Shown in pieces: positions 16,079 to 24,680 of a stretch of DNA of 48,223 nt (its first letter is position 1; every line of letters starts with the position of its first letter). The stretch is taken from assembly GCA_964420325.1 (NCBI GenBank), contig CAYQSU010000017.1, positions 1-48,223 of the forward strand, written 5' to 3'. The translations under genes and the position numbers were made by a program. Origin of the DNA: CAYQSU01 sp964420325 (GTDB taxonomy: Bacteria > Pseudomonadota > Alphaproteobacteria > Rhodospirillales > Defluviicoccaceae). The notes beneath the pieces were generated by a model. That model saw only the letters and a list, made by a program, of their open reading frames with translations. It was not told the origin of the DNA and ran no database searches.

Positions 16079-16575
16079 TCCCCGGCATCCGCCAGCTGCC
16101 GCAACAGGAGCTCGAGCGCGGCCGTGACCGAGGCGTCGCGGACGGCGTCCCTGTCGCCCGGGAAGACATGGCGCCGGTGCAGCGTCGGATGGCCGGCGCG
16201 GGCGGCGGCGATGTGGACGAGGCCGACCGGCTTTGCGGGCGTGCCGCCGCCGGGGCCGGCGATGCCGGTGACGGCCACGCTCACGGTCGCCCGCGAGCGC
16301 GCCAGCACGCCTTCGGCCATGGCGCGGGCGACGCTCTCGCTGACCGCGCCGTGCTCGGCGATGAGCCGGTCCGCGACGCCCAGCATGTCGGCCTTGGCGG
16401 CGTTGGCGTAGGCGACGAACCCGCGATCGAAGACATCCGAACAGCCCGCGACCGCGGTGATCGCGGCGGCGACGAGGCCGCCGGTGCAGGACTCCGCGAT
16501 CCCGAGGCGGAGAGACCGGCTGCGGCAGCGGTCGAGGACCGCGGCCGCCAGCCGGCGCTGGCGCTCGTCGGTCAT
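16057..16575 (-). CDS. pncC: CinA C-terminal-type nicotinamide-nucleotide amidase
   Basis: A 172-aa stand-alone C-terminal CinA domain that deamidates nicotinamide mononucleotide to nicotinic acid mononucleotide in pyridine-nucleotide recycling. The N-terminal part has GIAESCTGGLVAAAITAVAG, including the catalytic Ser of the SCTGG motif. GFVAYANAAKADMLGV and VTGIAGPGGGTPAKPVGLVHIA complete the signature. The N-terminal COG1058 half of full-length CinA is absent, as is usual in this gene order. The ATG at 16575 overlaps the pgpA stop by 4 nt, indicating translational coupling in a leftward pgpA-pncC operon. Confidence 0.92.
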   Translation of the reverse strand: MTDERQRRLAAAVLDRCRSRSLRLGIAESCTGGLVAAAITAVAGCSDVFDRGFVAYANAAKADMLGVADRLIAEHGAVSESVARAMAEGVLARSRATVSVAVTGIAGPGGGTPAKPVGLVHIAAARAGHPTLHRRHVFPGDRDAVRDASVTAALELLLRQLADAGDQGRLGP

Positions 16576-17093
16576 GCCGGAACCGCCAGCCACCGCGACA
16601 GGAGCCAGAGGAGGGCGGCGGCATAGGCGGCCGCCAGCACGTCGTCGGCCATGATCCCGAGCCCTCCCGCAAACCGCCGCTCGGCCCACGACACGGGCCA
16701 CGGCTTGAGGATATCGAACAGCCGGAACAGGAGGAACCCCGCAGCATAAAGCCTGGGGTCCGGCGGCACCACCAGCAGCACCAGCCACTGGCCGACGACC
16801 TCGTCGACGACGACGACCTTGGGGTCGCTGTCGCCGCAGGCACGGGCGCAGCGCCCGGCCGCCCACAGCCCGGCGAACAGCAGCATCAGGCAGCCCGCCG
16901 CCAGGACCCAAACACCGAGGCCGCCGACGACGACCCAGGCCATGGCGAGCGCGACCAGCGAAGCCCACGTTCCGGGGGCAACCGGCAACATGCCGGTGCC
17001 GAACCATGTTGCCAGCAGCACGGCCGGCTGGCGCAGGCTCAAGGGATCCGGAGACGAAGGGCTGCGCATGTGGGCCGGCGGTTGACGGGGCAT
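16572..17093 (-). CDS. pgpA: Phosphatidylglycerophosphatase A
   Basis: A 173-aa membrane phosphatase making phosphatidylglycerol from phosphatidylglycerophosphate. Characteristic motifs are WFGTGMLPVAPGTWASLVA, DPKVVVVDEVVGQWLVLLV and FRLFDILKPWPVSWAERR, followed by GGLGIMADDVLAAAYAA, carrying the conserved acidic residues. Three or four hydrophobic segments are visible. ATG 17093 is used; ATG 17069 is an in-frame alternative that removes eight residues and fits the family length as well. Neither has a clear Shine-Dalgarno. It is coupled to pncC downstream. In related genomes ispDF often follows on the far side; here the next gene is the M23 peptidase. Confidence 0.92.
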   Translation of the reverse strand: MPRQPPAHMRSPSSPDPLSLRQPAVLLATWFGTGMLPVAPGTWASLVALAMAWVVVGGLGVWVLAAGCLMLLFAGLWAAGRCARACGDSDPKVVVVDEVVGQWLVLLVVPPDPRLYAAGFLLFRLFDILKPWPVSWAERRFAGGLGIMADDVLAAAYAAALLWLLSRWLAVPA

Positions 17094-17383
17094 TTACCGG
17101 TCATCTGGTAGAACCGTGCCATGCCGAAGGTCGCCGAGACTACACGGCCGCCCGCGCCGCGGACCAGTCCGAATACCGCACGCCGACGATTGGGTGCGGA
17201 GCGACGATCGACGCTTGCACGGCGGCCGGGGACTCGATACCTTTCACCGATATGGCCCAAACGGGGTATTTCTGGGTGGGCCGCTTCGCTTCCGGAGGCG
17301 TCACATGCGATGCGTCGCACGGACGAGCCGCGAGCGCCCGCCGGCCGGGCGAGGCCCGTGGCGGAGATGAGGTCGGCCGCCGG
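17094..17383. other. Non-coding spacer, divergent pgpA / M23 peptidase
   Basis: About 290 bp with no convincing gene. It must hold promoters in both directions. For the rightward one, TTGCAC (17215-17220) with TACCTT 17 bp further (17238-17243) is a weak candidate. An in-frame ATG at 17252 could extend the M23 protein by 44 residues, but that extension has no recognisable content. Confidence 0.3.
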
Positions 17384-18700
17384 ATGATCGAGCCGCGGCC
17401 GCCGCACCGCCGGTCGACACGTCTCGGCCGCCTCTACTCGCGGTTGCTGCCCGTCCGCCATGTCGTCATCCGCTCGGACAAGGGGACGAGCGTCGTCCGG
17501 CTGGGACGGCTTCTGCAGCTCCTGGCCTTCATGCTTTTCACCGTGGCGGTGGCGTGGACGATGCTTGCGTCCCAGGGTTATCTGATCCTCCGCGATCAGA
17601 TGGTTCGGCTGGATCACGAGCTCGTCGACACAAGGCAGGCCTACCGGAAACTGCTGGACGAAGTCGCCACCTATCAACAGCGCATCGGTGCCATCGTCCT
17701 CGGCCTGAACGACGAGAGAACCGTGCTGCGCGGTCTCGTCGAACAGAACAGGGAGCTCAAACAGAACCTCGAGGCGGTCGAGGCGGAGCTGCGCTCGACG
17801 CGGCAGGAGCGCGAGACGATGCGCGCCGCCCGAGAGCGCCTTCTCGATCAGCTGGCGCAGATCGAGTCCAGGATCCGGGTGCTTCAGGACGGCGCCGAGA
17901 CCGCGACCGGCGATGCCTTCGCGGACGACGGGCCGCGAGCCGCCGCGGCAGCCGTGGCCGGCGACCTCGACCACGCGTCGCGGGTCGAAACGGCGATCCA
18001 GGATCTCGAAGGGCAGATCGCCGCACTCCAGTCGTCGCGCCGCGAGGTGCTGCGGCGCATCCACGAGGAGACCGCGTCGCACGTGAGTGCCCTGGAGCGC
18101 GTCATCGACCGCGCCGGCCTCGACGTCGACCGGCTGCTGGCGTCCTCGCGCGCCACCGCTAGCGGGCAGGGCGGACCGTTCATCGAGGCCGGGGCGGCGC
18201 TGCGCGCCCCGCTTGCGCCGGGTGCCGAGCTTGCAAGCCTGAACGCGCAGTTGAGCCGTTGGGAGGCTCTGCGCGAGCTGATCCGTCGCCTGCCGCTGGC
18301 ACCGCCCCTCGACGCCTTCAGCGTCTCGAGTCCCTTCGGCGAGCGGTCCGATCCGATCAACGGCAGACCGGCGATCCACGAAGGCCTGGATCTCGCCGCG
18401 CCCATGCGGTCTCCGGTCTATGCGACCGCGCCCGGCCGGGTCGTCCATGCCGGCTGGCTCGGCCGCTACGGGCGGCTGGTGGTGGTCGACCACGGCGCCG
18501 GCGTCACCACCCGCTACGGGCATCTGGCCAAGATCCTGGTCAAGAAGGGCGACGAGGTCGAGTTCGGTGACGAGGTGGGGCTCCTCGGCAACAGCGGGCG
18601 GAGCACCGGCGCCCATCTGCACTACGAGGTTCGTTACAACCGCGAGCCGAAGGATCCGATGACCTTTATCAAGGCAGGGCGGCATGTTTTCCAGAACTAG
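17384..18700 (+). CDS. M23 (LytM-type) peptidoglycan endopeptidase, bactofilin partner
   Basis: A 438-aa bitopic membrane protein. After a short basic cytoplasmic N-terminus, one membrane helix (residues about 43-64, LLQLLAFMLFTVAVAWTMLA) is followed by a long periplasmic coiled coil (about 70-290, rich in Gln/Glu/Arg heptads). The C-terminal M23 metalloprotease domain follows. Zn ligands are HEGLDLAAP near residue 331 (His and Asp) and HLHYEV near 410; GHLAKILVKKGDEV and GNSGRSTGAHLH are standard M23 blocks. All metal ligands look intact, so it should cleave peptidoglycan crosslinks. It overlaps the bactofilin gene by 17 nt, matching the LmdC-BacA pairs described in stalked and budding alphaproteobacteria. 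There the bactofilin positions the enzyme. Confidence 0.92.
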   Translation: MIEPRPPHRRSTRLGRLYSRLLPVRHVVIRSDKGTSVVRLGRLLQLLAFMLFTVAVAWTMLASQGYLILRDQMVRLDHELVDTRQAYRKLLDEVATYQQRIGAIVLGLNDERTVLRGLVEQNRELKQNLEAVEAELRSTRQERETMRAARERLLDQLAQIESRIRVLQDGAETATGDAFADDGPRAAAAAVAGDLDHASRVETAIQDLEGQIAALQSSRREVLRRIHEETASHVSALERVIDRAGLDVDRLLASSRATASGQGGPFIEAGAALRAPLAPGAELASLNAQLSRWEALRELIRRLPLAPPLDAFSVSSPFGERSDPINGRPAIHEGLDLAAPMRSPVYATAPGRVVHAGWLGRYGRLVVVDHGAGVTTRYGHLAKILVKKGDEVEFGDEVGLLGNSGRSTGAHLHYEVRYNREPKDPMTFIKAGRHVFQN

Positions 18701-19157
18701 CGCGTCGAGCGACGGCAAGCGCAGCAAGGGCAACGGCCTTTCGGTGCTGGGCAGCGACGTCAGGCTGATCGGCAATCTGGAGAGCGAAGGCGACATCCAC
18801 ATCGACGGCGCGGTCGAAGGCGACATCCGCGCGCGCGGCGTTGTCGTCAGCCAGGTCGGCAAGGTCAAGGGCGAGATCGCGGCCGAGGCCGTCCGCGTCC
18901 ACGGCCGCGTCGAGGGCCGCATCAAGGCGGGTTCGGTCAGCCTCGGCCGCAACGCTCACGTCGTCGCCGACATCGACCACGAGTTCCTCGACGTCGAGAA
19001 AGGGGCGTTCTTCGACGGCCACTGTCGCCGCCTCGCCGAGGCGAGGAAGGACAACAAGATCGAGCGCGACGGCGCCGAGCCCAAGGAGAGCCCCGTCGCC
19101 CTCGTCGTCAGCGATGCCGGCAAGAAGGCGCTCGGCACCTCCACCGCCCGCTCCTGA
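18684..19157 (+). CDS. bacA: Bactofilin (polymer-forming cytoskeletal protein)
   Basis: A 157-aa bactofilin. The central DUF583 beta helix runs from about residue 18 to 115 with regularly spaced Gly and hydrophobic residues: LIGNLESEGDIHIDGAVEG, VVSQVGKVKGEIAAEAVRVH, GRVEGRIKAGSVSLG, HVVADIDHEFLDVEKGAFF. Short polar N- and C-terminal tails flank the core, as in known bactofilins. These proteins self-assemble without nucleotide into filaments on the inner membrane and localise cell-wall enzymes. The 17-nt overlap with the upstream M23 peptidase points to coupled production. It converges with the PLP dehydratase with only 7 nt between the two stops. Confidence 0.93.
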   Translation: MFSRTSASSDGKRSKGNGLSVLGSDVRLIGNLESEGDIHIDGAVEGDIRARGVVVSQVGKVKGEIAAEAVRVHGRVEGRIKAGSVSLGRNAHVVADIDHEFLDVEKGAFFDGHCRRLAEARKDNKIERDGAEPKESPVALVVSDAGKKALGTSTARS

Positions 19158-19164
19158 CACGCCT

Positions 19165-20169
19165 TCAGGCCGGCCGGCCGGCGGCGAGCGCCCGGCAGAA
19201 GACATCGGCATCGACGTTGCCGCCGGAGGCGATGACGGCGACCGTCCCGCCCTCGGCTTCGAAAGCGCCGGCAAGGGCAGCCGCCAGCGCCACCGCGCCG
19301 CCCGGCTCGAGCACCAGCTTCAGGTGGGTGAACGCCGCGGCGATTGCCGCCTGCGTCTCGTCGTCGCCGACGCTCAGTCCCGCCGCGGCGGCCTTCTGCA
19401 GGATGGCGAGGGTCAGCGTTCCCGGCGACGGCGCGAGAAGGGCATCGCAAAAGGAGCGTGCGCCCGGCCGGTTGACGACCCGCCAGCCTTCGGCGAGCGA
19501 GCGGGCGGTGTCGTCGAAGCCGCGGGGCTCGACCGTGTGCACGCGCGTCGAGGGCGAGCATTCGCCGAGCGCGAGACAGATGCCGGCCGCGAGCCCGCCG
19601 CCGCCGCAGGGCACGAGACCGGCATCGAGCCGCACACCAGCCGCCTCGGCCTGTGATGCGAGCTCGAGCCCGACCGTCCCCTGGCCGGCAATGACCCACG
19701 GGTCGTCGTAGGGGCGGACGAGCACCGCGCCGCGCTCGGCGGCGAGGGTCTCGGCGAGTGCCTCGCGGCTCTCGGTCGCGCGGTCGTAGAAGATGATCTC
19801 GGCGCCCCAGTCCCGCGTTTGCCGGACCTTGCTGGCGGGCGCATCCCTCGGCATGACGATGGTGGCGCGCACGCCGACCAGTGCTGCCGCCGCCGCCACG
19901 CCCTGGGCGTGGTTTCCGGAGGAGTAGGCGACGACCTCTCCTCGGTTTCCCTCCTCGGCCAGCGAGGCCAAGCGGTTGTAGGCGCCGCGGATCTTGAACG
20001 ACCCGGTCTTCTGCAGCGCCTCGGCCTTGACGAAGAGGCGGCCGCCGATGCGCTCGTTGAGCCGCTGGGACTCGATGAGGGGCGTGAGCATGGCGACGCC
20101 GGCGAGCCGGGCCGCCGCGGCCTCGACGTCGGCGAAGACCGGCGGCTCAGGTGCAGGCGAGGAGCGCAT
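19165..20169 (-). CDS. Threonine/serine dehydratase-like PLP enzyme
   Basis: A 334-aa fold-type II PLP enzyme. LQKTGSFKIRGAYNRL carries the Schiff-base Lys. SSGNHAQGVAAAA binds the substrate carboxylate and PCGGGGLAAG binds the cofactor phosphate. It ends soon after ASGGNVDADVF and lacks the C-terminal ACT regulatory domain of biosynthetic IlvA. It is therefore of the short catabolic type, or a relative such as serine racemase or hydroxyaspartate dehydratase. ATG 20169 is chosen; an upstream start at 20211 adds 14 unconserved residues. The gene overlaps the end of the upstream hydrolase by about 23 nt, suggesting they are co-transcribed leftward. Confidence 0.85.
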   Translation of the reverse strand: MRSSPAPEPPVFADVEAAAARLAGVAMLTPLIESQRLNERIGGRLFVKAEALQKTGSFKIRGAYNRLASLAEEGNRGEVVAYSSGNHAQGVAAAAALVGVRATIVMPRDAPASKVRQTRDWGAEIIFYDRATESREALAETLAAERGAVLVRPYDDPWVIAGQGTVGLELASQAEAAGVRLDAGLVPCGGGGLAAGICLALGECSPSTRVHTVEPRGFDDTARSLAEGWRVVNRPGARSFCDALLAPSPGTLTLAILQKAAAAGLSVGDDETQAAIAAAFTHLKLVLEPGGAVALAAALAGAFEAEGGTVAVIASGGNVDADVFCRALAAGRPA

Positions 20170-21058
20170 CGATGGCGGCCTTGGCCTCGGGCTCGCCGAG
20201 TGTCGGGGCATGGCCGACGTCGGCGACCGTCACGGCCATTGCCAGCGGCATCTCCTCCGCCATCCGGCGGAAGGTGTCCGCCGTGAGGATCCGGGAGGTC
20301 TCGCCGCGCAGGATGACGAGCGGCACGCGCCCGAGCGCGCGGAACACCGGCCAGAGATCGGGCGGCGTCCGCCATGTCGACAACAGGGGCTTGACGATGT
20401 TGGGATCCCAGTCGGGGCGGATGCGTCCCGCCTCCTCGCGGAACGTCATCTTCGCGTACCCGACCCACTCCTCCTCGGAGCGTGCCGGGAGATCGGGAAA
20501 GTAGCTTCGGAGCCGGTCCGCCGCCGCGTGCCAGTCGGGCAGCGGCCGCCGGTCCGCGAGGTAGCGCATGATCGGCGCGAGACCGGCCGCATTCACCTCG
20601 GGGCCGACGTCGTTGAGGACCGCGCCGGCAAGCCGGGTCGGCATGGCGACCGCCATCGCCATGGCCAGTGCGCCGCCGAGCGAGGTGCCGACGACGACCA
20701 CGCGATCCAGGTTGGCGGCGATCAACAGGTGGCGGACGTCGTCGAGGTAGCTGCGGGGATGGTAGCGGCGCCAGTCGGGATCGTAGTCGGATCGGCCGCG
20801 GCCGCGATAGTCGAGCGAAAGGACGCGCCGGCCCCTGTTCGCGAGCCGGCTCGCCAGGGCGTGGAAGTCCTTGGAGTTCCGGGTGAGGCCGGCAAGGCAC
20901 AGCACCGGCGGTGCCGGCCACAGCGGGTCCCCGTAGTCGCGGTAGCAGAGGCTGAGACCGTCCTGGGAGAGGAACGTCCGTTGCCGATGCCAGCCAGGTC
21001 CGTGAGCGCGCGACCCGCCGGCGCCGGGGCCCTCGCCGCGAGCGGGCGCGAGTTCCAA
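20147..21058 (-). CDS. Alpha/beta hydrolase with atypical catalytic acid position
   Basis: A 303-aa alpha/beta-hydrolase-fold protein. The nucleophile elbow is VVGTSLGGALA (Ser), the oxyanion region LCLAGLTRNSKDF, and the catalytic His lies in VADVGHAPTLGEP. Where relatives usually read RGxxSDIL, with Asp as the catalytic acid, this protein has RGETSRILTADTF: Arg takes the Asp position. The triad is therefore not canonical, unless Glu of RGE or Asp of TADTF takes over. The start is TTG 21058, preceded by AAGG 8 nt away; residues 1-25 are low in conserved content. No substrate can be named. Confidence 0.82.
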   Translation of the reverse strand: MELAPARGEGPGAGGSRAHGPGWHRQRTFLSQDGLSLCYRDYGDPLWPAPPVLCLAGLTRNSKDFHALASRLANRGRRVLSLDYRGRGRSDYDPDWRRYHPRSYLDDVRHLLIAANLDRVVVVGTSLGGALAMAMAVAMPTRLAGAVLNDVGPEVNAAGLAPIMRYLADRRPLPDWHAAADRLRSYFPDLPARSEEEWVGYAKMTFREEAGRIRPDWDPNIVKPLLSTWRTPPDLWPVFRALGRVPLVILRGETSRILTADTFRRMAEEMPLAMAVTVADVGHAPTLGEPEAKAAIDALLACT

Positions 21059-21115
21059 CCTCAGGCCTTCTCGCGGTCGGCGCGACGCCGGCCGGGAACG
21101 AGCGGCCGCATCCGT

Positions 21116-23113
21116 CTAGCGCAGAAGGTCCTTCTCGATGCCGAGAGGCCCGGAGCCATCGGAAACCATGCTCCTGTACACCTGGAGGTTCTCAAGCGTG
21201 CGCTGCACGTAGTTGCGGGTCTCGCCGAACGGGATCATCTCGATCCAGTCGATCGCCTGGGCCAAATTCTCGCGCGGATCGCCGTTGCCGGCAAGCCACT
21301 GTCTCGAGCGCGAGGGGCCGGCGTTGTAGGCGGCAAGCGAGAGAACGTAGGAGCCTCCGAAGGACCCGAGAACCTCGCTCATGTACGCTTGGCCGAGCGT
21401 CAGATTGTACTGCGGGTCGGTGGTGAGCTTGCTCTGGGAGTACTGCAGGTTGAGCTTGCGGGCGACCTCGCGGGCGGTTCCCGGCATCAGTTGCATGAGA
21501 CCCCGGGCGCCGGCGGGGCTGACGGCATCGACCCGGTAGGCGCTCTCCTGGCGGATGATGCCGAGAACGAGGGGGCGCTCCAGGTCATGGCGGGCGCCGT
21601 TGACCACGCGCGGCAAGGAAACCGACGGATAGCCCTGGGCGACGAGGAGGTCGCCGCTGCGATGCGCCTCCTTGGCCACGCGGACGGCGAGATCGGGGCG
21701 GCCCAGATCGCCGGCCAGAGAGGCCGCCGCCGCCTTCCAGACGCCGGCCGGGCGTGCGTCGGCGAGGGCGAGAACGAAGGGGTCGATGCGGTCGCGCTGG
21801 CCGAAGGCGACGAGCATGCGCGCCGCCTTGGCCAGGTCGTGGGCCTCCATGGCGCCGATGTCGGCTGCCGACGGAGAGGGACCGGCGGGCAGGCGCAGCG
21901 GCGCGCCCGGTTGCAGGCGCGCCTTCGCCAACTGGCCGTAGAACGAGGTGTCATGTTCCGCCGCCCTATCATACCACTCTCGGGCGGCGGTCTCGCGCTT
22001 GAGCGCCTCGGCCGCGCGGCCGCTCCAGTAGGCGCCGCGTGCCAGGCTGACCGGAAAGCGCACGGACCGGTATAGGCTTTCGAAGTGCTGCGCAGCCAGC
22101 TTCGGGTCGTCGAGGAAGCGGAGGGCGATCCAACCGGACAGCCATTCCGCCTCGGCGAGGTCGCTGCCGTCTCGAACGCCGTGGCCGGCGCTGAGGCGAT
22201 AGGCCTCCGAGACATGCCCCTCGGCGAGGGCACGGCGCGCGAGGATGTGCCGCTCGGACCACCACCGCTGGGGCTCGATGTCGTCGGAGGTGCTCTGCGC
22301 CAGCAACTGGCGGGCCTCCAGATCGCGGCCCTTGATGCGGCGCCAGCGGACGCGCTCGTAGACCAGACCGGGGTCGTTCGCGAGGCTCGGCGGCACCTTG
22401 GCGAAGGCGCCATCGACGCCCGGGCCCATCGCTCTCAGGCGGAGGCGTGCCGTGGCCAGAGCGCGCTGGCCCGGATCGACCTTCGGCAGCATGCGAAGCG
22501 CTTCCGGCTCGCGTCCCCGCCACAGCAGGGCATCCAGCCGCCTGTGGTGATCGGCGCGCTCCAGGTGGCGGCCGAATCGGTCGAGGAACTCGGCTTCCTC
22601 GGTGGCGGAGAAGGGCGCCGTCGCCCAACCCTCGCGCACCACGGCACGCGCCCGCCCGGCATCGCCGAGGGCTTCGAGGGCGCGGGCGTACTGGTGGTAG
22701 CCGCGGCCGGTCTGCGGCGGATGGCGGCCGAACCAGTCGACGACGGTAGCCGGCGGCAGGCCCGGCGACATCGCCTCCTCGACCCGCCTGAGGAGGAGCG
22801 TCCGCGACGGCCAGTCGGGGTTCTGGGTCAGGAAGGCGACGAGGCGGTCGTAAGGGAGGGCGCTGCCGGTACGAGTGGCGTCGAACCAGAACAGGAGCTT
22901 GGCCGCCACGGGACGGCCGATGCGATGGGCGAGGCGGTGTGCGTCCTCCCAGCGGCCCTTGTCCGCTTCCTTGAAGGCGGCGGCGCCGAGGCGGATCTGC
23001 TCGCCACTGAGAGCCGGTTCGGCCGCGGCCAAGTTGCCAGGGACCGCCAGCACCGCGGCGAGCAGCGAGGCCCACGCCAGACGCGCACGCAACAGCCTTG
23101 CCGTTGTCACCAT
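21116..23113 (-). CDS. slt: Soluble lytic murein transglycosylase
   Basis: A 665-aa periplasmic transglycosylase that cleaves the MurNAc-GlcNAc bond to form 1,6-anhydro ends. A signal peptide (LLRARLAWASLLAAVLAVPG with Ala-rich cleavage site) is followed by a long superhelical region of alpha-helical repeats (about 35-470), as in Slt70. The catalytic domain contains LGIIRQESAYRVDAVSPAGA with the catalytic Glu, GLMQLMPGTAREVARKL, LTLGQAYMSEVL and LSLAAYNAGPSRSRQWL. FGETRNYVQRTLENLQVYR ends the domain. ATG 23113 is the start. The gene is divergent from dapA, with a 159-bp spacer between starts. Confidence 0.95.
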   Translation of the reverse strand: MVTTARLLRARLAWASLLAAVLAVPGNLAAAEPALSGEQIRLGAAAFKEADKGRWEDAHRLAHRIGRPVAAKLLFWFDATRTGSALPYDRLVAFLTQNPDWPSRTLLLRRVEEAMSPGLPPATVVDWFGRHPPQTGRGYHQYARALEALGDAGRARAVVREGWATAPFSATEEAEFLDRFGRHLERADHHRRLDALLWRGREPEALRMLPKVDPGQRALATARLRLRAMGPGVDGAFAKVPPSLANDPGLVYERVRWRRIKGRDLEARQLLAQSTSDDIEPQRWWSERHILARRALAEGHVSEAYRLSAGHGVRDGSDLAEAEWLSGWIALRFLDDPKLAAQHFESLYRSVRFPVSLARGAYWSGRAAEALKRETAAREWYDRAAEHDTSFYGQLAKARLQPGAPLRLPAGPSPSAADIGAMEAHDLAKAARMLVAFGQRDRIDPFVLALADARPAGVWKAAAASLAGDLGRPDLAVRVAKEAHRSGDLLVAQGYPSVSLPRVVNGARHDLERPLVLGIIRQESAYRVDAVSPAGARGLMQLMPGTAREVARKLNLQYSQSKLTTDPQYNLTLGQAYMSEVLGSFGGSYVLSLAAYNAGPSRSRQWLAGNGDPRENLAQAIDWIEMIPFGETRNYVQRTLENLQVYRSMVSDGSGPLGIEKDLLR

Positions 23114-23144
23114 GAGCCTGCTCGCTGGAGTCTCCCGGACGCGG

Positions 23145-23158
23145 TCTCGGGGCCGAGA
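23145..23158. repeat. Short inverted repeat in the slt-dapA spacer
   Basis: TCTCGG-GG-CCGAGA, a 6-bp perfect inverted repeat extendable with one mismatch (GGTCTCGG/CCGAGATC). It lies 32 bp upstream of the slt start. It may be an operator or a 5' leader stem for slt; there is no T-run, so not a simple terminator. Confidence 0.25.
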
Positions 23159-23272
23159 TCAGGGGTCATGATATATGGTTGAGTGGATAAACGCAATAAC
23201 ACGTTTTGCGCGCATATTTGCAATCGCCACCAGCGGAGACTATCGTCGCCGCAGGTGAGACGGAGAGACGCG

Positions 23273-24148
23273 ATGTTCAAGGGGTCCTTTCCAGCCCTGA
23301 TCACGCCGTTCAGGAACGGAGCGGTCGATGAGCCGGCACTCCGGGAACTGATCGACTGGCATGTGGAGCAGGGAAGCGACGGTCTGGTGGCCTGCGGCAC
23401 GACGGGCGAATCGCCGACGCTCAGCCATGACGAACACAAGCGGGTGGTCGAGATCTGCGTCGAGCATTCGGCGAGGCGCGTGCCGGTCGTGGCCGGCACC
23501 GGCTCCAATTCCACAGCCGAGGCGATCGATCTGACCCGGCACGCCCAGGCGGCGGGTGCCGACGCCGCCCTCGTCGTCACGCCCTACTACAACAAACCCA
23601 CGCAGGAGGGTCTGTATCGCCATTACCGCGCCATCCACGACGCCGTGGCCATCCCGATCCTCATCTACAACATCCCCGGCCGCTGCGTCATCGACATGAC
23701 GGTCGAGACGATGGCCCGGCTGGCGGAACTGCCGAACATCGTCGGCGTCAAGGACGCGACCCAGGACCTCGCCCGGCCGATTCGGACCCGCCTCGCCATC
23801 GGTCCGGAGTTCTGCCAGATGTCCGGCGAGGACGGCACGGTGCTGCCGTTTCTTGCCGCCGGCGGCCACGGCTGCATCTCGGTGACCGCCAACGTCGCGC
23901 CGGCCGCATGCGCCGGGATGCAGCGGGCGTGGCGCGAGGGCGACGTTGTCGGGGCGGCGACCATCAACGACCGGCTGATGCCGCTGCACCTGGCGCTGTT
24001 CTGCGAGACCAGCCCGGCGCCCGTGAAGTACGCGGTGAGCCTGCTCGGCAAGTGCGCGGCGGACGTGCGCCTGCCGCTCGCCGAGATCAGCGACGCCGGC
24101 AAGGATAAGGTGCGCGCGGCCATGCGCAGCGCCGGCATCCTCAACTAG
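23273..24148 (+). CDS. dapA: 4-hydroxy-tetrahydrodipicolinate synthase
   Basis: A 291-aa class I aldolase-type enzyme that condenses pyruvate with aspartate semialdehyde, the first committed step to diaminopimelate and lysine. MFKGSFPALITPFRNGAVDE, VACGTTGESPTLS (Thr-Thr of the active site), PYYNKPTQEGLYRHY (catalytic Tyr), YNIPGRCVIDM and VGVKDATQD (Schiff-base Lys) are all present. ATG 23273 follows GGAGAGACGCG. The dapA-smpB order is conserved in alphaproteobacteria. The region upstream is A+T-rich (around 23165-23220) and probably contains its promoter, but I could not assign convincing boxes. Confidence 0.96.
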   Translation: MFKGSFPALITPFRNGAVDEPALRELIDWHVEQGSDGLVACGTTGESPTLSHDEHKRVVEICVEHSARRVPVVAGTGSNSTAEAIDLTRHAQAAGADAALVVTPYYNKPTQEGLYRHYRAIHDAVAIPILIYNIPGRCVIDMTVETMARLAELPNIVGVKDATQDLARPIRTRLAIGPEFCQMSGEDGTVLPFLAAGGHGCISVTANVAPAACAGMQRAWREGDVVGAATINDRLMPLHLALFCETSPAPVKYAVSLLGKCAADVRLPLAEISDAGKDKVRAAMRSAGILN

Positions 24149-24173
24149 GCGCGAAGCAAGCGCGCAGGCAGGG

Positions 24174-24650
24174 ATGGCGCAGAAAGGGAAGGGGCCTCCC
24201 GTCGGCACCATTGCCGCCCAGAACCGCAGAGCCCGCCACGACTACGCCATCGAGGAGACGTTCGAGGCCGGTATCGTGCTCGCCGGCACCGAGGTCAAGT
24301 CGCTGCGCCAGGGGCGGGCCTCGATCAACGAGGCCTACGCCGATGTCCAGGGCGGCGAGATCTTCCTCGTCAACGCCCACATCCCGGAGTACGACTCCGC
24401 GCGTCATTTCGGCCATGAGCCGAAGCGCCCGCGCAAGCTCCTCCTCCGTCGCCGCGAGATCGGCCGACTCGTCGGCGCGGTTCAGCGCAAGGGCATGACC
24501 CTGGTCCCGCTCGCCATCTACTTCAATGCCCGGGGCCTCGCCAAGGTTCAGATCGCGCTCGCGCACGGCAAGCGCCAGGTCGACAAGCGCGCCGCCGAGA
24601 AGGACCGCGAGTGGCGGCGGCAGAAGGAGCGCCTGCTGCGCCAGCGCTGA
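24174..24650 (+). CDS. smpB: SsrA-binding protein SmpB
   Basis: A 158-aa tmRNA partner needed for trans-translation rescue of stalled ribosomes. IAAQNRRARHDYAIEETFEAG starts the OB-fold core. GTEVKSLRQGRASINEAYAD, NAHIPEYDSARHFGHEPKR and RKLLLRRREIGRLVGAVQRK are highly conserved RNA-binding segments. The lysine/arginine-rich tail (VDKRAAEKDREWRRQKERLLRQR) is the part that enters the ribosomal decoding site. It follows dapA by 25 nt. No tmRNA gene (ssrA) is seen in this window. Confidence 0.96.
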   Translation: MAQKGKGPPVGTIAAQNRRARHDYAIEETFEAGIVLAGTEVKSLRQGRASINEAYADVQGGEIFLVNAHIPEYDSARHFGHEPKRPRKLLLRRREIGRLVGAVQRKGMTLVPLAIYFNARGLAKVQIALAHGKRQVDKRAAEKDREWRRQKERLLRQR

Positions 24651-24664
24651 GACGCAGCAGACGC

Positions 24665-24680
24665 GCTGAGGCAGCTCAGC
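24665..24680. terminator. Small hairpin between convergent smpB and TPR gene
   Basis: GCTGAG-GCAG-CTCAGC, a perfect 6-bp stem with a 4-nt loop, straddling the stop of the leftward TPR gene and 15 nt after the smpB stop. There is no U-tract on either strand, so intrinsic termination would be weak. Listed as a possible bidirectional transcript end. Confidence 0.25.

Noticed and set aside
18684..18700. Gene overlap of M23 peptidase and bactofilin as a possible error
   Set aside because: Both reading frames are intact, and such overlaps are usual for this pair.
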